This document shows positions 20,685-31,790 of a stretch of 64,000 nucleotides of DNA, piece after piece (position 1 is the stretch's first letter; the number at the start of each line of letters is the position of its first letter). A program made the translations under genes and the position numbers. The notes beneath the pieces were generated by a model. The model searched no databases. It saw only the letters and a program-made list of their open reading frames with translations, and had not been told where the DNA came from. This DNA is from Maylandia zebra (lineage: Eukaryota > Chordata > Actinopteri > Cichliformes > Cichlidae). The stretch spans positions 4,652,967 to 4,716,966 of the forward strand of contig NC_135184.1 in the NCBI RefSeq assembly GCF_041146795.1, written 5' to 3'.

Positions 20685-22364
20685 ATGGCGCAGAAAGGAG
20701 TTCAGCTGGACCAAGAAACTTTCTCTTGTTCGATCTGTTTGGATCTGCTGAAGAATCCGGTGACTATTCCCTGTGGACACAGCTACTGCATGAACTGTAT
20801 TAATGGCTTTTGGGATGGAGAGGACGAGAAGAAAGTCTACAGCTGCCCTCAGTGCAGACAGACTTTCACACCGAGACCTGTCCTGGTGAAAAACACCATG
20901 TTAGCAGTTTTAGTGGAGCAGCTGAAGAAGACTGGACTCCAAGCTGCTCCTGCTGATCACTGCTATGCTGGACCTGAAGATGTGGCCTGTGATTTCTGCA
21001 TTGAGATGAAGTTAAAAGCTGTGAAATCATGTTTAGTCTGTCTGGCTTCTTACTGTAAGGAACACCTTCAGCCTCATTATGATGTTGCTCCATTAAAGAA
21101 ACACAAGCTGGTGGAGCCCTCCAAGAAGCTCCAGGAAAACATCTGCTCTCGTCATGATGAGGTGATGAAGATGTTCTGCCGTACTGATCAGCAGAGTATC
21201 TGTTATCTCTGCCCTGTGGATGAACATAAAGGCCACGACACAGTCTCAGCTGCAGCAGAAAGGACTGAGAGGCAGAGAGAGCTGGAGGTGAGTCGACAAA
21301 ACATCCAGCAGAGAATCCAGGACAGAGAGAAAGATGTGAAGCTGCTTCAACAGGAGGTGGAGGCCATCAATCAGTCTGCTGATCAAACAGTGGAGCACAG
21401 TGAGAAGATCTTCACTGAGCTGATCCATCTCATCCAGAAAAGAAGCTCTGATGTGAAGCAGCAGATCAGATCCCAGCAGGAAACTGAAGTGAGTCGAGTC
21501 AAAGAGCTTCAGGAGAAGCTGGAGCAGGAGATCACTGAGCTGAAGAGGAAAGATGCTGAGCTGAAGCAGCTCTCACACACAGAGGATCACATCCAGTTTC
21601 TACACAACTACCCCTCACTGTCAGCACTCAGTGAGTCTACAGACTCATCCAGCATCAATATCCGTCCTCTGAGCTACTTTGAGGATGTGACAGCAGCTGT
21701 GTCAGAGGTCAGAGATAAACTACAGGACATTCTGAGAGAGGAATGGACAAACATCTCACTGACAGTCACTGAAGTGGATGTTTTAGTGCCAGATCCACAA
21801 CCAGAGCCAAAGACCAGAGCTGGATTCTTAAAATATTCATGTGAAATCACACTGGATCCAAACACAGCACACAAACAGCTGTTATTATCAGAGGACAACA
21901 GAAAAGCAACATTTATGAAGCATCAACAGTCTTATTTTGATCATCAAGACAAATTCACTGGATGGTTGCAGGTCCTGAGTAAAGAGAGTCTGACTGGACG
22001 TTGTTACTGGGAGGTGGAGAGGAAAGGGAGAGTTATTATAGCAGTCGCATACAAGAACATTAGTAGAGCATGGTGGAGGAATGAATGTGCCTTTGGGCGT
22101 AATGTCAAGTCTTGGGCATTAGATTGTTCCAAAAACAGTTCCACATTTTGGCATAACAACATTCAAACTCCTATTTCAAATGTTGGGTCCTCCAGAGTAG
22201 GAGTGTACCTGGATCACAGAGCAGGTATTTTGTGCTTCTACAGCGTCACTAAAACCATGACTCTCCTCCACAGAGTCCAGACCACATTCACTCAGCCGCT
22301 CTATGCTGGACTCTGGTTTTACCACAATTTTGGAGACACTGCTGGGTTCATTAAACTGAAATAG
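20685..22364 (+). CDS. TRIM E3 ubiquitin ligase, fish-expanded type, gene 3
   Basis: A single exon of 559 residues with the same architecture as gene 2: RING with all eight zinc ligands at the same positions, two B-boxes, coiled coil about 190-310 and B30.2 from about 380. The start at 20,685 gives the conserved MAQKGVQLDQ. The coiled coil is identical to gene 4 and lacks gene 2's four-residue insertion. The first B-box has changes (CIEMKLKAVKSCLVCLASYCKEH). The B30.2 is closer to genes 1 and 4 (KHQQSYFDHQDKFTGW, CYWEVERKGR, SNVGSSRVGVYL) than to gene 2, so the four genes form a mosaic. Likely a cytosolic innate-immune ligase, by family. A candidate AATAAA lies near 22,670. Confidence 0.95.
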   Translation: MAQKGVQLDQETFSCSICLDLLKNPVTIPCGHSYCMNCINGFWDGEDEKKVYSCPQCRQTFTPRPVLVKNTMLAVLVEQLKKTGLQAAPADHCYAGPEDVACDFCIEMKLKAVKSCLVCLASYCKEHLQPHYDVAPLKKHKLVEPSKKLQENICSRHDEVMKMFCRTDQQSICYLCPVDEHKGHDTVSAAAERTERQRELEVSRQNIQQRIQDREKDVKLLQQEVEAINQSADQTVEHSEKIFTELIHLIQKRSSDVKQQIRSQQETEVSRVKELQEKLEQEITELKRKDAELKQLSHTEDHIQFLHNYPSLSALSESTDSSSINIRPLSYFEDVTAAVSEVRDKLQDILREEWTNISLTVTEVDVLVPDPQPEPKTRAGFLKYSCEITLDPNTAHKQLLLSEDNRKATFMKHQQSYFDHQDKFTGWLQVLSKESLTGRCYWEVERKGRVIIAVAYKNISRAWWRNECAFGRNVKSWALDCSKNSSTFWHNNIQTPISNVGSSRVGVYLDHRAGILCFYSVTKTMTLLHRVQTTFTQPLYAGLWFYHNFGDTAGFIKLK

Positions 22365-23100
22365 ACTGAAGTCTTTCATATTGTAGGTTGAAATCTGCAT
22401 TTTAATTTCCATTTTATTTTCTCTGCAGCAATATTGTGGCATTTCTGCGCCTGCACAATGGTCAGCTACCGGTTGGATATTATGGGTGGTACCTGAGCAC
22501 CTTGTTTGTTTCAGTGGAGCTCTTTCCTGTTACTCTTTAGCCTTGTAGCCTATCACTGCTCGTGATTATTTTCATGTATAAAAATATTTCTCCATATGAA
22601 AATCTAAAATTTTTTGTGCTCTCTGTATTTGTATTGATGGATTTGTATGTTGTTTTTTCCTCTTCCACTTAATAAACCTTAACAGAGAAATAGGCTGGGT
22701 TTCCTTTATGACAATTGTTTTTTCTCACCAGTTTGTACATTTTTAAACATATCTATGACTACATTTAAAAGTTTTTGTTTAATATCTGAAAAAAAACCTG
22801 GTATTTTTTATTAGATACTAAAAACACTAAATATTTATATTTATTTATATAATATATAAAATACTGAAAACTTTGTTTCCTTCTTAATATAAATTACATT
22901 TATATTTTCCTGTTTGGAAGACCAAAGTTTTCAGGGGGATCTAAAACCTGATTTTGTTCATATGTTTCTTGTCGTGATGAAACATATGAACAAACCGAAG
23001 ACTATTACTATAAAGAAAACTTTGTTGAACAAACAATTTTTGTCCGTCTTCATTCCAGGATCTCACTCAAATCTAATTGAGAAAATGTCAAACTAATCTG
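22365..23100 (+). other. 3' UTR/flank of TRIM gene 3
   Basis: Resembles 539-1,015 (tagccttgtagcctatcactgct; cttaacagagaaat). AATAAA near 22,670. No other gene. Confidence 0.45.
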
Positions 23101-23339
23101 AGAGAATAACTGAAGTAGTTATCATCCTGAAACACCTCAAAGTTCAGAGTTCATGTTTTCACAAAGGAAGATTCCTCAGTCTGTGAACTTTTCTTTTACT
23201 TGTTGGCCTTTGAGGTCTCAGGTGCTTTTTAAAGCAGCAGCTGTGTCCATGGTCCGGGTGAGTACAGGTGTTTTGCCTCTGAGCAGATGTCTCCACCTTG
23301 GGGCGGAGTCACCACACGCTGACGTGTCTCCTCACGTGC

Positions 23340-24500
23340 GGGCAATTGTCACAAACAATAAAGCGAAACAGCTTTTAATTTGAAATATGGACTCAGATCA
23401 TAGTGACATGGTGAGAAACACCCTAAAATTCTCCATCCAATACACATTTTAATTATATATTTACTTTTGGTTTTCCCTGTTGCTGGTTAAAAAGACAGTT
23501 ACACAACTGTGAAACTGGCAGCAGCTACGTGAATGTTTTCTACTTTTAACTTTTCCAATAAAAGTGTCAGTACTTGAGTCACTCGGACAGTGTTCTTGAA
23601 ATATTTGTCACATTTGTTCATTTTTAATTTTTCCCATTATCACTTGTGTCTATTTGTTTGTCGAGACTTTTCAAAACAGTGTCATCGTCTGGACCGGGCA
23701 GGAGAGGCTCAGAGTGCTGGATACCATCTGAAATGAAGATACACAGAAAAGGTATGTGAAACTTTCATGGTCTTAATAAAATAAATAAACAAATATTACT
23801 AATATTACTAAGATTTTAATTAAAGCTTTGAAGTGTATTTTCAGTGGTACAGGAAGAATTTAAGGTCCAAGCGCCACAAATTTAAATGATTAAAACTAAA
23901 AGGAACTAGCTGATGTCTGGTCCTCCTAGTGATCCTCTACCTGTGTGAATGGGTGGATGACTGGATATGTAAAGCGCTTTGGGGTCCTTAGGGACTAGTA
24001 AAGCGCTATATAAATACAGGCCATTTACCATTTACCATTTTACCTAATCACATGAGCCAAGGGGGTCAAAAGGCTGTGAGTGAATGTGAGTGGGCGTTAA
24101 GGCATCTGGGAAAGGATCTCAAAGATATAATCTCTGGATTATAGATGGCAGACAGTTGGTGTCGTAAACCACCACCTCTGTTCAAAGTGGACATAGATCG
24201 CTTCTTTCACTCCTTTTTCAAACCATGTTCACATTTGTTTAACACATTTCGGACAGAGAAGACACATGAACAGCCTTGAGTGCAATGAATGTTAAAATCT
24301 GAAAATGAGATCATATTATGATGTTGATTGGCTTCATTTGTTAACGGAAATAAAATGTATGGTACAGCTGTAACATTGTAGAAGAAAATGGGAACTTGTG
24401 CCACAAAACAAACAAACATACAAAAACATTTGCTTACTTTGAAATGGAATACAGCAACAGAAAAGTCAGGACAGGGCCATGTTTACCACTTGTAGTGGGG
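23340..24500 (+). pseudogene. Decayed third copy of the zinc-finger unit
   Basis: 23,350-23,640 resembles 28,030-28,130 plus 31,480-31,560 and, more fully, 56,880-57,270. 23,684-23,735 keeps the end of the linker exon (gtctggaccgggcaggagag, ctggataccatctg) with a GTATGTG donor near 23,751, but the first part of the exon is deleted. 24,285-24,490 resembles 37,950-38,160. No finger exon follows. It is therefore an older relic of the unit present in full at 25-41 kb and 52-64 kb. Confidence 0.65.
23918..24037 (+). mobile_element. SINE 3' fragment
   Basis: 'gaatgggtggatgactggatatgtaaagcgctttggggtcc...' through 'aaatacaggccatttacca' matches the 3' end of the full SINE at 58,834-59,160, in the other orientation. 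No tRNA-like head. Confidence 0.7.
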
Positions 24501-24848
24501 TAGATTTGGTGGAGGTTGGTCCATACATGTGTCAGTGAATGCAGCATGAACATTCACCTCTCCCTTACCTGTTAATCAGAGGTTGTTATAGTGGTGCTTT
24601 GGTCCACTTATTCGTGTTCAGGGTGGCAAAGATTACAGGCTGTATTGCAGACCGGATTCATTTCCCCTGGCAATTCCTCACTCTGTATAACTGTTAAAGG
24701 GTGGTAAGTAGGATCCTCATGTGTTATCTACTGTTTGGCATATGGATGACCCAGGATGACTGTTTTCCCTTTTTTAGTACAGGCCTACACATTGCTGCTG
24801 TCTTGTTGTAGCCTTGTTGTTGGTTTTCAATCATTTATGGACTAAATC

Positions 24849-24903
24849 CAAACTTGACACCAAGTTTGCAGATGACAAACTTGGTGTCAAGTTTGTCATC
24901 TGC
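24849..24903. repeat. Two overlapping perfect palindromes
   Basis: Hairpin 1: 20-base arms 24,849-24,868 and 24,876-24,895, spacer of 7. Hairpin 2: 16-base arms 24,868-24,883 and 24,888-24,903, loop gtgt. They overlap and cannot form together. The core 'aagtttgcagatgac' resembles the KFADD codons of an L2-type reverse transcriptase, so it probably arose by repeated fold-back copying within a LINE scrap. Confidence 0.85.
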
Positions 24904-25036
24904 TCAAACTAGGAGCTCAGATATGTATTAAGGAGTGAGGAAAATGAATGAAATGATAAGGAAACATACAGAAACTTCAGTTAATGAAGATGACACTAAA
25001 ATCAATCTAAAGGCTGGAGAACCTGGGGGGCCTTGA

Positions 25037-25087
25037 GGTGACTGTTGTTGTGATTTGGCACTATGTAAATAAAATGTAATTTAATTT
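25037..25087 (+). mobile_element. LINE 3' tail at the left edge of duplicated copy A
   Basis: 'gactgttgttgtgatttggc' followed by 'aataaaatgtaatttaattt'; the same tail is at 52,363-52,425 and 15,998-16,062. Homology between copies A and B starts at this tail. Confidence 0.6.
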
Positions 25088-25247
25088 AATAAGCACTTGG
25101 TCTTCTGAATATGGATCCATCATAAAAAAAAAAACAAAAAAAAACAAAACAGCATGTGGCAAAAGCAATAACAGAATGAAAAGAATGGGTGTCATTACTT
25201 TACATGTTTAGACAGTCTGTTCCAGTTGTGCTGCAGACTGTTTAAGT

Positions 25248-25557
25248 CAGGGGTGTCAAACTCAAATACACAGTGGGCCAAAATTCAAAACTGAAACAAT
25301 GTCGCAGGCTAACGTTAATATTTATTGAAATATATTTATTCCTCCAGATATAAGAATGAATCTTTTCTTATGGACTCAAACACGTTTTGCTGAAAAACTG
25401 AATATGGAACAAGCAAAGCTTAATACTAAACAATATATATATTAGCTGTATAATACCAGTAGGCCAGCTCTAATAGTAATTTGGTATGGCTTCGCGGGCC
25501 AAATGTAATTAGGCTGCGGGCCAAATTTGGCCCACAGGCCAGAGTTTGACACCTATG
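25248..25557. mobile_element. hAT-type MITE, private to copy A
   Basis: Inverted ends 'caggggtgtcaaact' and 'gagtttgacacctatg' with an 8-base duplication GTTTAAGT (25,240-25,247 and 25,558-25,565). Copy B has the empty site with one GTTTAAGT at 52,564-52,571. 310 bases, no coding. Confidence 0.9.
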
Positions 25558-25576
25558 GTTTAAGTCAATACTTGGC

Positions 25577-25896
25577 TTGGATCACTGGGGAACTAAAATT
25601 CTTTATTCGGGTTTCTGCAAAGCACTGGACTGTTTGGAAGGACTTTTATTTGGACTACGAATGACCCGAGGAGGGCAGCAGTGCGCCAGTTCTACTCGAA
25701 ATTCTAATAGAAGAAGTATAGCGGAAATGACGTCACTCAAACTCCACAACAAACAAACAACAGTGGTTTGAGAGTTTTTCAAGGTAGAAATCTGCTCGGA
25801 GGTTAAGAAACAATCGACCAGGGTGAGATCAACCATCAGCGCAGACTAAATTCAACCAGCAGCTCATCACATAAGTGCGTCCCTTTGATTTAAACG
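25577..25896 (+). promoter_or_regulatory. Candidate promoter and non-coding first exon of zinc-finger gene A
   Basis: A perfect CRE/ATF palindrome TGACGTCA lies at 25,728-25,735. About 160 bases later a strong splice donor (taaacg|gtaaga) sits at 25,896/25,897. The segment is retained essentially unchanged in copy B (CRE 52,734-52,741, donor at 52,902/52,903), and lies in the right place, 5.7 kb before the linker exon. A short open frame (25,577-25,771) also exists but has no recognisable family. Assignment as promoter/5' UTR is inference. Confidence 0.4.
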
Positions 25897-27369
25897 GTAA
25901 GATTTTAGTATTAAACACGCGGACGAAAGAATCTGTGAGAGAAACCTTCAACTCGCACCACGTGGTTGCCGTGCAGATGTTGTAGGTTATTTATTTTAAA
26001 ACTGTGGAACGCGCGGTACTTGAGCTCTTTCTGGTCGTACGCAGGAAATCTCCTTTTTTTTAAAGATTAAATAACATAGCATTGTGGAGGTATGCAAAGA
26101 CAGCACCAGGGTTCTCGAGGCTCTTCTGGGAGCCTAAGTATAGAACCGAATAGTGGGATTGTAACGCGCTCTGAGGGTCTCGAAAAGCGCTATATAAATG
26201 CATGCCATTATTCCATTATTAAGTCGACCATAAAAACGTCTCCCCGAGCGTGAGTCCTCTATGACGAGCTACCTTTCCTTATCGCCAGTGGGCTCGGCCA
26301 CTATAAAGGGCTGGCGGGCTCGTTTCCCTGAGCCTTAGGCTGCAATGGCTGATGATCGTGCCGCGATCCCAGCCACCATCGATGAGCCTTTTCTGCGAGT
26401 GAAATCCTTCGCGGCCAGTGTTCCGGATTAACTGGCGAACAGATGTGTGGTAGGCTTGCTTTTCAGTAGCCGCTACCGACAAAACAGCAAATAAACACCA
26501 AATGTGTCATCCGTGACATTTATAAGGTTACCTCAAACACACTCCCTCAGTCTTGTTGCTCTTTAATAACAAAATGTTTAGAAATGTCGCGAGTTTACCT
26601 GGTGATATTCTCGTGCGCGAGGCGATCGCGAAAACGGCAAACAATTAACACCACGCCGATGTTGTTCACAGGACAGCAAGAGTAAACGATCGGGAGAATC
26701 TTGTCTTCGTTATTGTTCCCCTCGTACGTGTTATTACTCAGATTTCAGCGTTTTCGCTGCACAACTAAAACGTGCAGTTTACTTTATGTTCACTCAAATT
26801 GAGTCAACTAGCGCCACCTGTGGTCAAGTGCCTAAAGCCTACAGTCAGATTAACTTGTGACACACATCTGCACCTCGTTTGAATTTGTTTCATGCACAAT
26901 ACATTTGCCATGTTAATGTATTCTCTACACAGGCAGGCTATGATAACAGGATGTGAAATATTAATGTGTCATATATTTGTTCAAGACGTATTTCTTTGTT
27001 ATGGGAAAGAAAATTAAAATCATGATAATCAACAGGACTGGTGATTTCAATAACTTTGTGTATATAATTTGGCATTTTCTACTGATGTAGGCCAAAAATA
27101 AATGCATAATATAATTATATAATATAAGGTTTATTTGCAAGACACAAAAACAGAAAAAATTGAAAGTTACAAATGTATTGTGCTGCAGATGTCTGTGTCA
27201 CAAGTTGATCTGGCTGTAGGCTATGGCACCTTGCCACGGGTGGCACTAGTTGACTCAACTCCATTTGACTGTACACAAAGTAAATTGCATGCTTTTGTTG
27301 AAAACCGAAAACTACTGCTCTATAAGCTTGTTATTTGCTTTTGAAAATAAAATGTTATGTGCTTTCATC
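25897..27369. other. Zinc-finger gene A, first-intron candidate; no gene seen
   Basis: CpG-containing stretch 25,900-26,800 including a TATAAAG at about 26,300 and a SINE/LINE 3' tail at 26,158-26,213 (gcgctatataaatgcatgcc). AT-rich thereafter. Conserved in copy B except for a 2-kb insertion there. Short open frames have no family features. Confidence 0.4.
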
Positions 27370-27813
27370 TATAGGGTTAGTTATATAAGTGACTTAGTTT
27401 ATAAATGTTATTATCTGGCTTTTTCAGTGTTTTATTGTTTCCTGAGTGCATCAGTTTGGCTGAGATTAAAATTACAGTTTTCACACAGCTGAATAAACAG
27501 AAAACTGAACAGAAATGTGAGATGATTGAGAATTTACTCCAATGTCCTGTTATATTTGAGGGAGCAAAGAGCAGACTGCTGAATTGATTGTCTCGGTGGT
27601 GTTTAATCTGCAAATTTAATTAAAAGTTTAATGAACTATCATCTTGTCTTTATTTTTAGTGAGCACATACGTTAAACACTTTAAGCTGTAAGCTAATGAT
27701 AGTTATATAAGAGCAGGTGCATACTGGTGCAATAAGCTGTACGTTTTACAACAATGGATGCATGATGTGATTAGTTGACTATCTCAAAAATAATCGTTTG
27801 TGGCAGCCCTAGC
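27370..27813 (-). mobile_element. hAT-family fragment, right end only
   Basis: Ends 'aataatcgtttgtggcagccct', the complement of the terminus of the complete element at 61,092-62,109, and shares inner sequence (ctaatgatagttatataag; tcacacagctgaataaac). Also present at 56,398-56,841, so it predates the duplication. Confidence 0.65.
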
Positions 27814-28139
27814 TGGAGTACCCAGAGAGAACCGACACACTGAGGAGCAGAACATGCAAACTCCTGAGTCGAATTAAGAATCTTCTTGCTGTGAGGCAAC
27901 AGTGTTAACCACCATCTTAAGTACCGTTTAAATAATTTACATGATATTAATTCATTATTTTTACTGCAATTATTTCGTAGTTTGAAAATAATGAAAAACA
28001 AAACAAAATACTGGTAGGTGTTGCAGCTTTAAGCACAAATCAGCAAACAAAGTGAAACAGCCTTTAATTTGAAATTTGGACTCCGATCATAGTCAGGTGG
28101 TGAAAAACACTCTAAAATTCTCCATCTAAATAAGCATCC

Positions 28140-29500
28140 ACACTATTGAGTTCCTTCTTGGTGTTTCTGTACACTTTTCGCCGTGGATCTACTTCCACAA
28201 TTTTCAGCCGATTTTCACCGTTCAAATTTTAAACTATTCTGCTATTTCTGCTAATGACGGCTATGTCTTTTGGTATTTTTCACTATTATACTTTTTAAAA
28301 TATTAAGCTTTTTTCCTTTAATTTGAAATGAATAGGAAACTTCTGCAATTCTGCTAAAACTTAACTACTTCTTCATATTTTCACGTAGAACAACCATTCA
28401 AACTTTAAAATGTTCTCAAATTATTGGGCCATTCAGGTATAAATCAGCTTTTTCAAATCTTTTACTGTTTTACTTTTATGCCTCTTAAAGTTTTGAGTTG
28501 CAAAATTGTGATTTTTCACAAAATACATGCGTTGTTATGGTTGCTATGCACTTGGCTTCCAGTGTGCCACTGAAGGTTTCGCAGTCTTCTCTTCATGTCC
28601 GAACAACTTCTTGCTACTTGCTCAAATTTCACTCAACTTCCACAAATTATACAACAAAACGTAGGTATTTTTGCTGGCTTTCTGAAAATGTCACTATCAT
28701 TGTTGTGGAATTTATAGAATTTTTGCAAATCTCCTCAGACCAACACAAAGTCGCAAAACTCTCCATAGAAAGTCAATGGAGAGTTTGTTCAAAATCACCG
28801 CTTGATTTCTGTAATGAGAGGCATATTCGAATCGTCATATCTCCTTAACGAAGCAAAGTTAAGACATGAGGCTTGTCCCAGTATATCTTCAGACACTCCT
28901 GACACTCACAATTAAAGAATTTCTTTCTCACCTATTACCGTTCTGAAATGAGTTGGACTCGTTTGAGGGTAGGAAATTCGTCCTTCGCTCAGATTTCAAA
29001 CTCTGGAAATGAACCACTTTTTTCTCTCGTCATAACTTTTTGTTGGATTTCCACAGAGACCTGAAAATTTCCATGACTGTTCACCAAAGCCTGCTGTCTC
29101 TTACGGTGAAAGAATGATATCGATACTCCAAATAGATTTAGAGTTACAAAGCGTTTTTTGAAGGCAAGTCAAGGCAGTTTTTGCTTTGCTCTACTCAGTT
29201 ATGGTGCATTACAAGTCAAATATCTTTAATAATTCATATTTTAATGATAAATTGTCAACACTGGAAGATTCCTCCATCTCTTCTGAACAGAACGATGTAA
29301 GAATGACCGTTCTAGCCCCTACGGTTAGGAAATTATGGTCATTTGTTTGAGGGGAGTCGTCACTATGAGAAACAGACTGCAAAAATCCTGTGTCTCTCTG
29401 TGCTGCGTGCACCTGTTTTGGCGGGGAAAAGTACACCGCCTCTCTGATTGGTGGATTCAAATTTTGCAGCTCCCAGCCTGCTTGACTGAGCTGGAAACTT
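28140..29500. other. No gene seen; sequence private to copy A
   Basis: Between 28,130 and 31,480 copy B has a different, much shorter sequence. I see no coding family, terminal repeats or tandem units in this first part. A 116-codon open frame at 28,498-28,848 has no domain features. Origin unknown. Confidence 0.4.
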
Positions 29501-29511
29501 ACTTCTCTCTC

Positions 29512-29514
<3 letters not shown>

Positions 29515-29576
<62 letters not shown>
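29515..29576. repeat. (GT)n microsatellite
   Basis: About 31 pure GT repeats followed by a short (GA)n run. Confidence 0.95.
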
Positions 29577-29578
<2 letters not shown>

Positions 29579-29759
29579 CAGAGAGAGAGAGAAATCCTTT
29601 TAATGGGATGATCTCATTGTAAGATTAAAATTCAATATATTTAGACTGGTTTACTGAATTGGATCTTGTGTGTGTCTCTCTCTGTGCATGTGTGTTTCCT
29701 TATGTGTACATATTTGTGATTGTGTGGCTGTTATATATTTTTTTGCTGATTTTTTTCAT

Positions 29760-31400
29760 TTAACAAGTATATTTGAGGGACCCTCAGCATGTTCAGCATT
29801 TTTTCAGCTGTCCATTTTGCTTTTCCAACTTTTCTGTTTAACTTATTACTATTGTGCTAAATCATACTATTTCTGCTATTTTATAAGATTTGTGCTAAAT
29901 ATAGTGTTTCTGCCAAATATAGTATTTCTGATTAATTATAGTTTTTCTACCAAATCATAGTACAGTATTTCTGCTTTTTATAGGATTTGTGCTTAATATA
30001 GTATTTCTACTAAATGTAGTATTTATGCTTAATCATACTATTTCTATATATTTCTGCCAGGCAGCCAATCCTCTGTGAGGACTCAGACATTCAAATGCAC
30101 ATATCAGGGCCTGCACGGCTTCCCAGCCAGCCAATCATATCTGAGGTCTGCCGTTCCTTCTCTCGTCATATCTCAGCGACGGATGTACAGAGAGCAATGA
30201 AAATCGCGGTCAAAGTACACCAAAGTCCGCTGATTCACCCAGTACAAGAATTATGCTTCTAGTCCACCTAGTTTTTGAGTTACATGACGTTTTGTAACTC
30301 CAGAAAACGGCATTTTTTTGCCTCTCACCGCAATCTAATTCTGACTGCTCATTACCCTGTTTTTCAAGGCACCCGCTCTCTTTCCCAGTGGCGCAGTTGT
30401 TAATGACACGGGTCCGCAAACCAAAGGTTGTGGGTTCGATTCCACCTTGGTCAACATGTTTTTTTCCCCTACAAATTAATACACTATCACAGACCAGTAA
30501 TTCATATTCATCATTTATTACAATTCTGCAAACTTTTATGATTTTACCAGCTTTTCTAATATGGACCTCACATTCTTGTTAACACTCCATGGCACAAATA
30601 CTCTTCCCTTTAGGCTCTGTGTATGTGTGTGTGTGTATCAATAGTTCTCCCATTTTAAAGTATTACTCCTCCATAATTGTATTTCTGTTAAATCAAGGTT
30701 CTTTTATTACATCTTAGTACTTCTGCTCAATCATAGTATTTTGCTAAATCATAGTATTTTTGACAAATCATGATTTTTGTGCCAAATCATAACATTTGTG
30801 TTATGTTAAAGTATTACTACTAAGTGGAGGAATTTCTGTCATGTTACAATATATGTCCTGATTACAGTATTTCTGCTAAATCATAGTATTTCTACTATAT
30901 TATATTTTTCTTTCTAAATATAGCACTTCTGCTATATAATTGTATTTCTGCTATGTTATAATATTTGTGCTAAACCAGAGTATTTGTGCTGAAACATAGT
31001 ATTTTTTCCAAATTATAGTATTTGTGCTAAAACATACTATTAATTTAAAATTACAATATTCATAGTTCATCACAGTGTCTCTGGTAAAACACAGTATTTC
31101 TGCTATGTTGTACTATTTTTCTAAATCATAGTGTTTCAGTAATGTTTAAGTATTTTTGGATAAATATATTCTTTCTGTTATCTTATACTATTTCTCCTAA
31201 ATTCTTGTATTTTTGAGAAGTTATCATGTTTCTGGTAAGTTACAATATTTCTGCTAAGTTCTGCTATGCTATTGTATTTCTGCCAAGTATTATGTTTCCT
31301 CTAAGATATTGCAGTTCTGCTAAGTTATTACATTTTAGCAAAGTTCCTTTACTTCTGCAAAGTTTTTACAATTTCTGCAACTTTTCAGCTTTTTCAGCTA
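29760..31400. repeat. Diffuse tandem-like AT-rich repeat ('atagtatttctgctaaatc')
   Basis: Dozens of imperfect copies of words such as 'catagtatttctgctaaat', 'agtatttgtgcta' and 'gttacaatatttctgct', roughly 20-25 bases apart, at 29,830-30,055 and again at 30,700-31,350. A non-repetitive island (30,060-30,480) separates them. The monomer is badly eroded and the exact period cannot be set by eye. Confidence 0.65.
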
Positions 31401-31567
31401 GTTTTTGCATACAGCTTCAGCTTTAAAGCATCCACACTGCATTTTCGCAAGAAATGCAAATTTTTCTAGTGATATAATTACTTTTGCTCTTGAAACATTT
31501 GTCACATTTGTTCATTTTTAATTTCTCCCGTCATCACTTGTCTCTTTTCAAGAATTCTCAAAACAGA

Positions 31568-31790
31568 ATGAAGAGTAAGGATGAGGAGGTTCTCGCAGAC
31601 CAACAGGTCTGTAACCAGGAGAGGAGCTCCAGTCTGAAGCAGGAGGACCCAGAGCCTCCTCAGATTAAGGAGGAACAGGAGGAACTCTGCACCAGTCACG
31701 AGTTTGAACACATCATGGTCTGGACCGGGCAGGAGAGGCTCAGACTGCTGGATACCATCTGGAAACCTGAAATACAGATACAAAGCAAAG
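31568..31790 (+). CDS. Zinc-finger gene A, N-terminal linker exon
   Basis: Encodes MKSKDEEVLADQQVCNQERS, a charged EDPEPPQIKEEQEE stretch, and RLRLLDTIWKPEIQI, the N-terminal module usual in fish C2H2 genes. It ends with a single base g before a GTATGTG donor at 31,791. The finger exon begins with 'at' after TTTTCAG, so the split codon becomes GAT and the frame is kept. The 5' limit is uncertain: an acceptor could be the AG at 31,551-31,552 (keeping NSQNR before the ATG) or the AG just before the ATG at 31,568. The exon repeats part of the next exon's sequence (ADQQV..N.ERSSSL..ED), so the two arose by exon duplication. Confidence 0.65.

Noticed and set aside
25577-25771. 64-codon protein conserved in both copies
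   Set aside because: Conservation follows from the recent duplication; no domain, and the segment fits a promoter/5' UTR better.
30389-30443. tRNA gene: A-box-like tggcgcagttg and perfect B-box ggttcgattcc followed by a T-run
   Set aside because: The acceptor and T stems do not pair when the arms are laid out, so it is at most a tRNA-derived repeat piece.
29760-31400. CRISPR-like array because of many short repeats
   Set aside because: Repeats are imperfect, unequally spaced and AT-rich, without unique spacers, in a vertebrate genome.
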